Notes under the pieces: generated by a model
What the model was told of the DNA's origin: nothing
Databases searched by the model: none
The model's input: only the letters and a program-made list of their open reading frames with translations
Program-made: the position numbers and the translations under genes
Assembly (NCBI GenBank): GCA_018894105.1
Contig: CM032121.1
Span: 38,162,230-38,226,229 of the forward strand
DNA from: Jacaranda mimosifolia
Lineage: Eukaryota > Streptophyta > Magnoliopsida > Lamiales > Bignoniaceae
Length of the DNA: 64,000 nt
Direction of reading: 5' to 3'
Part shown: piece after piece, positions 59,802 to 64,000 of the stretch
How the letters are laid out: each line of letters opens with the position of its first letter
How positions within the stretch are numbered: the stretch's first letter is position 1

Positions 59802-62715
59802 AGAAAATATTGCTGGCAACTCACGTGATTGTTCAAATTGCATCTGAAGAAACAGTAGCTCAATGTCATCACTGATATATCAGCTTTATTTTGGTTGATT
59901 GTCGTAATATAGCTTTTAAGTTGATTAGCAACCAACAACATGCACAAAGCACTACTTATGCAATAAGAAACTGCTGTAAAGAAAAAAGGCAGGGATTTTA
60001 GAAAATTATACAAAACCTGGCGGTGATTGACAAAGGACCAAGTTGCTCTAAACCTTCCTGAAGCTTCAATGATGCTGTCACTTTTTGCTGTTGTCATTTC
60101 ACAGAGAAGTGGCTAAGTAGTCGTACTTACATCTAAAGAAACAGAATAGAGAAATGTTTGCAAAAATAATTTTATTCGTTTCTCAAAATGTAACTTCATT
60201 CTGTCATAAGAATAACTTCAAGCACCTCACTCTAAACATATAAATAAACAAATTCTTCAGACCTGTTTAGTTTTTAACTGTATGAAACACACCATGCATG
60301 CAAAAAATTCGATCTAACAAATGTTAAAACCATTCATTTCAAGGTTAATAACAAGCATTGGTTTTTCAAAAGTCACAAATGACTCGAGAGTAAGAGACAC
60401 ATAAATCCTTAGGAGCAAACAACCAATTTTCCGCAACATGTTTAAGATAATGTAGCATTATAGGAGACACCAGAAACCCCAAGTCTAATAGTTGTGGAAG
60501 GATTCATTGATAATAGCACATAAATCATGGTTGATGTCTTATTTTAAGCAATAGCATATCTTATCAGAAAAGCAAATATCAAAGAATATGAAGCATGAAA
60601 AAAAAAATATATTGTCCCTGGCCACAACCTCACATTTCTAATACTATGTTTGGATCCATAGAAGAAGCATTGAATTTAAATTAATGAAAATTACACAATT
60701 CGAATGGGAAGGCTACAATTCATCTATTCCCAACACTGTCTGGACAAAATTGCTCATATTTTGCTTTTGTTTAGCTTATACTTAGCTACTATAGCTCAAA
60801 AGCACAATCTGGAAGATATAGAACTGAAATTCCACAGAAATCCCGTTGCAAACATTTGTTTTAAGCCCATTCCATGCTTCCAAACATCACCCCAATGCAA
60901 ATAGAAGTGAGTAAAACTATGTACAAATTCTACTAGATTATATGCATAACAGGTGCGCATTACGCCCAAAGAACATACACACACATACACATCAAGTTGC
61001 GATTAAGGAAAATACATAACCTTAATTGTTCCATGCTGTACATTAACTGAAGGAGGAAAAGAAAGGATGCGGGATCGAATAAACAGCAGGATACATATAA
61101 TCTATGAATCAAAATGTAATTTCTTCTTAAAATTTCTCACCCGAGAGCCAGAGAGAGTAGAAACTCTTGACGAACTGCAGAGCACCGGATCGAAATGAAC
61201 TCCAGAAGTCAGTTCAGTATATATCCCATTGTGATGGATTATGCAATTTGTGCTCGATTTTTAAGCTCTCAGCTGAAGTCGCGTTTGTTTTCTGTTCATG
61301 GCAGCGTTTCTTTCAGTTGAAAACGCATCGGGTGATTTGAAGCGGTTCTTGGCGGCTTTATTTTTCGCTGAAATCGCTTGGGATGATTTGTAAGTTTGCA
61401 TTTCTTTGGGTTTACCAATGATTTTAAGAGAGAGAACATTGATTTTAGATAAAATTACTAAAAACTCCTTAAAATATATTTTTATATCAAAAAAGTTTAT
61501 TAAAATATTTTTTATTCTCAAATACCCATTCCATCAATTTTTTACTCCAAAAGACCCAGTAATTGATTTTTTAACTCGATTGCCCTTAATTCATTAAATT
61601 CTTAAAGTTATTCTTAACTTATTAAATGTGGAAAATTAATGAATTATCTTATTTAATGGAATATTCTCTTTAATTTTTTGAATTGATTTCTATCAATGGT
61701 AATTTGAAGTTTAGTAAATTAAATGTTTTGAAGATATATATTTTTTTAATATCTAAATATATATATATATTACAATAAAAAGACTTATAAATTCTAAAAT
61801 TAAATGAATTAAATAAAAAGACCAGAGTTTTTTTAAAATTCATAAATAACTTTTTTAATTTTTACTACAATGAGAGTTAAAAAGAATTAATTTCGATAAA
61901 TAGAAAAAATTTCTAATGTGAGATATTCAAGGATAATTTTATCCAAAAATAGAGGAAAAGTTAAAAGTTGGACTTTTTTGAATAAAAAATTGTGAAATGA
62001 GTTTGCTAGATTGAAAATTTATTTTATGGGCTTTTTAGATATAAAGATTTATTTTAAAAGTTTTTAGCAAATTTTTCTTGATTTTATTTTATTTTTTAAT
62101 TTACACATACACACATATAAAAAAATCTATTAAAATTCAAATTTAATACCTGTCACATATAAATATAAGAATGATCTCCCTACCAAATTGATCACTCAAT
62201 ATTGATTTTGTTATAAATTTAAATGTTGATATGGATGGTCTTGAGAAATTAAGATCTTTTCATTATTTAAATTTAATATCCAAATAGAATAAATATATTT
62301 CTTATAAAGATTATACTCCATTTTACATAATTTTAATACCATCTAAATATAAAATATCAACAATAAATAGTGATACCTATAAAAAACAAATAAATATATA
62401 GTGACACTCCATGATTATAATACACATATCTCACATGAGAGCTCATGCACTAATTCTCTATATAAAACTTGCATAGTAACTAAGAAAAGATATATAATTT
62501 CAGCATTGTGAGATGAATTTTATAGCAAATTGTAGGGTTTTTTTTTTATTTTTTTCTTCCCCTTTCTCACTATTTATTTTTTAAAGTTTGAAAAGTTGTC
62601 AATGAAAATGAGATGAAAATAAATCTACATTGGTATATATTTTAACAGAAAATACCCATAATTTTCATTTTCAAATTCTCTTAAACTTACTTTATTGTTT
62701 TATTATCATATCAAC
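59802..62715. other. No gene confirmed; possible minus-strand first exon near 61.2 kb
   Basis: A GC-richer, less repetitive patch at 61130-61260 reads on the minus strand like a plant 5' leader: a GATATATAC TATA-like box, then CTCTCTGGCTCTCGG followed by GTGAGAAA as a donor. A short open piece at 60097-60020 on the minus strand begins after an ACAACAG acceptor-like site. No protein family could be recognised and the pieces could not be joined. The rest is AT-rich and empty. Confidence 0.3.
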
Positions 62716-62718
62716 TAA

Positions 62719-63160
62719 GGCTTTGTTTGGTTGTAAATTGAGCCATTCTCCCAAAATATTTTGGGAGAATGGATTTTGGGTAGTGGAATTAGGGAATGTG
62801 ATGGTTGTTTGTTTGTATTTTGAGAGAATGAATTGGGAGAAAATTGTTGATTTGTTTGTGTTTTGAAGGGGACAAGATGTCACTTCAATAACTTTTTTAT
62901 TGGATTTGTGAGATTAAATGAGTATTTTAAAATTATTTATATATGTGTATATATAGATTGTATGAGTGGTAGTATGTGTATATATTTGGAATGATGAAAG
63001 AATATGGGGTGCCTTGGGGAGTGGTGTGAGTTGGGAATAGTAGGAATTTTTTGGGAATAAATTTTGTATTTTGGGAGTGAGATTGATGAATGTGTAGTGT
63101 TTATTTGTTTAAGTTTTAGGAGTTGAAAAATAAATTGGAGGTTGACAAACAAACAAAGAC
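62719..63160. mobile_element. Tourist-like MITE C, copy 1 (442 bp)
   Basis: The ends are GGCTTTGTTTGGTTG and, reversed, GTCTTTGTTTGTTTG, with TAA on both sides (62716-62718 and 63161-63163). It has no coding sequence. Confidence 0.75.
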
Positions 63161-63163
63161 TAA

Positions 63164-63494
63164 ATTCATATATGATTTGACTAAGAATACTAGTTATTGT
63201 TTCAAAGCAATTAAAATATACATATACCTTAAAAGAATGCATTTTTTAAGCATAAAAATATATGAATCATCTAAATTTTCAATTATATGTCTTCCCTTAT
63301 CATTATTTTTATATAAAAATATAAATAGATCTCATTTTCGTTTTTAAAATTAAAACTATTTTTTTTTTAATTCTTGAAAAATGAAAAATAAAAATAAAAA
63401 CATATATTGGGCCCTTAGTGATTTGGCCCATTTAGTTAGTTTATGTTTCATTTAACATGTTTGACATTCTCCTTTCAAAATCCTGAATTACTAA
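63164..63494. other. No gene recognised
   Basis: AT-rich spacer between the two MITE copies, with A- and T-runs only. Confidence 0.4.
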
Positions 63495-63923
63495 GCCTTT
63501 GTTTGGTTGTATCTTGGTTGAATTGCTAAAAAATGTTTTGAGGAAAAAAGTTAGGAAATGAATTGGAGGAATGTGATGATTGTTTATTTTTATTTTGAGG
63601 GTTATTGGACTAAATTTTGAAATAAAATTATTTGTTTGAAAATATTTTAGGAGAAGGTAAATTTTACTTTAGATCACATTAGTTATTTTTTTGTTGGATT
63701 AATAGGGTGGAATAGATTTTATAATTGTGTATATATAGGTGGAATGATTACCTATATGTATATATAGATAAAGTAATTGGTATATATATTTTTATGAGGA
63801 ATAGTGAGGGATTTTTTAAATATAATTTTATGTATGTTGATTAATAAAATTTAAAAGATAATATTTTATTTATTTTTATTTTGAGAGTTGAAAAATATTT
63901 TTGACATTTACAACAAACAAGCC
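63495..63923. mobile_element. Tourist-like MITE C, copy 2 (429 bp)
   Basis: It shares the left end (GCCTTTGTTTGGTTG), internal GGAATGTGATGATTGTTT and the GAGTTGAAAAATA segment near its end with copy 1. The right end reversed is GGCTTGTTTGTTGT. The flanks are TAA and TCA, so the duplication has one mismatch or the ends are off by a base. Confidence 0.6.
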
Positions 63924-64000
63924 TCAAATATACCACTTAGCTTGAGGAACAATACACGTGAATTAAGCACTATCTTGTTGCCAAAGAAAAATAACAAAAA

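Overview
The window is nuclear DNA from a flowering plant, probably a eudicot. The evidence is very AT-rich intergenic DNA, GT-AG introns, nested Helitron, Ty3/gypsy and Mutator-like transposons, a nuclear copy of plastid ycf2, and two intact genes of pollen-associated plant families. No bacterial, CRISPR or operon features were seen. Two genes look functional: a four-exon pectate lyase on the minus strand (44802-46472) and a six-exon short PIN auxin carrier on the plus strand (56720-59801). They are divergent neighbours about 10.2 kb apart.

Left third (1-16.2 kb): transposon remains. Two Helitron 5' fragments face each other as a roughly 2 kb palindrome (1-2033). Next come a pair of direct repeats (2060-3600) and a tandem array of fold-back units with a period near 1.53 kb (3851-7470). 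A decayed Helitron RepHel gene follows (7998-13225), with recognisable HUH nuclease and PIF1-like helicase motifs.

Middle (14.7-36.5 kb): a tandem duplication of about 1.9 kb was split by a 12.6 kb Tat-type Ty3/gypsy retrotransposon (16259-28886, 5-bp target duplication GTAGT). That element's reverse transcriptase was later split by a Mutator-like element (19794-21515). Next to it is a solo LTR (31176-34992, target duplication AAATA), itself split by a second Mutator-like element (32087-33180). Beyond it are an inverted copy of the left-end repeat and another Helitron fragment.

Right third (36.5-64 kb): small MITEs with 3-bp TAA/TTA duplications, a ycf2 fragment (42073-42313), and the pectate lyase gene. 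The intergenic space before PIN8 holds an LTR related to the solo LTR, a third Mutator-like element with a GC-rich core (50810-52123), and a TIR element with a 9-bp duplication (54838-55547). After PIN8 the sequence is AT-rich with two more MITE copies.

The most notable items are the PIN8/pectate lyase pair, which matches my recollection of adjacent Arabidopsis genes, and the three Mutator-like elements that share one unusual layout: TIR, AT microsatellite, C-rich strand, repetitive GC core, G-rich strand, AT microsatellite, TIR. All alignments were made by eye, so similarity limits are approximate.
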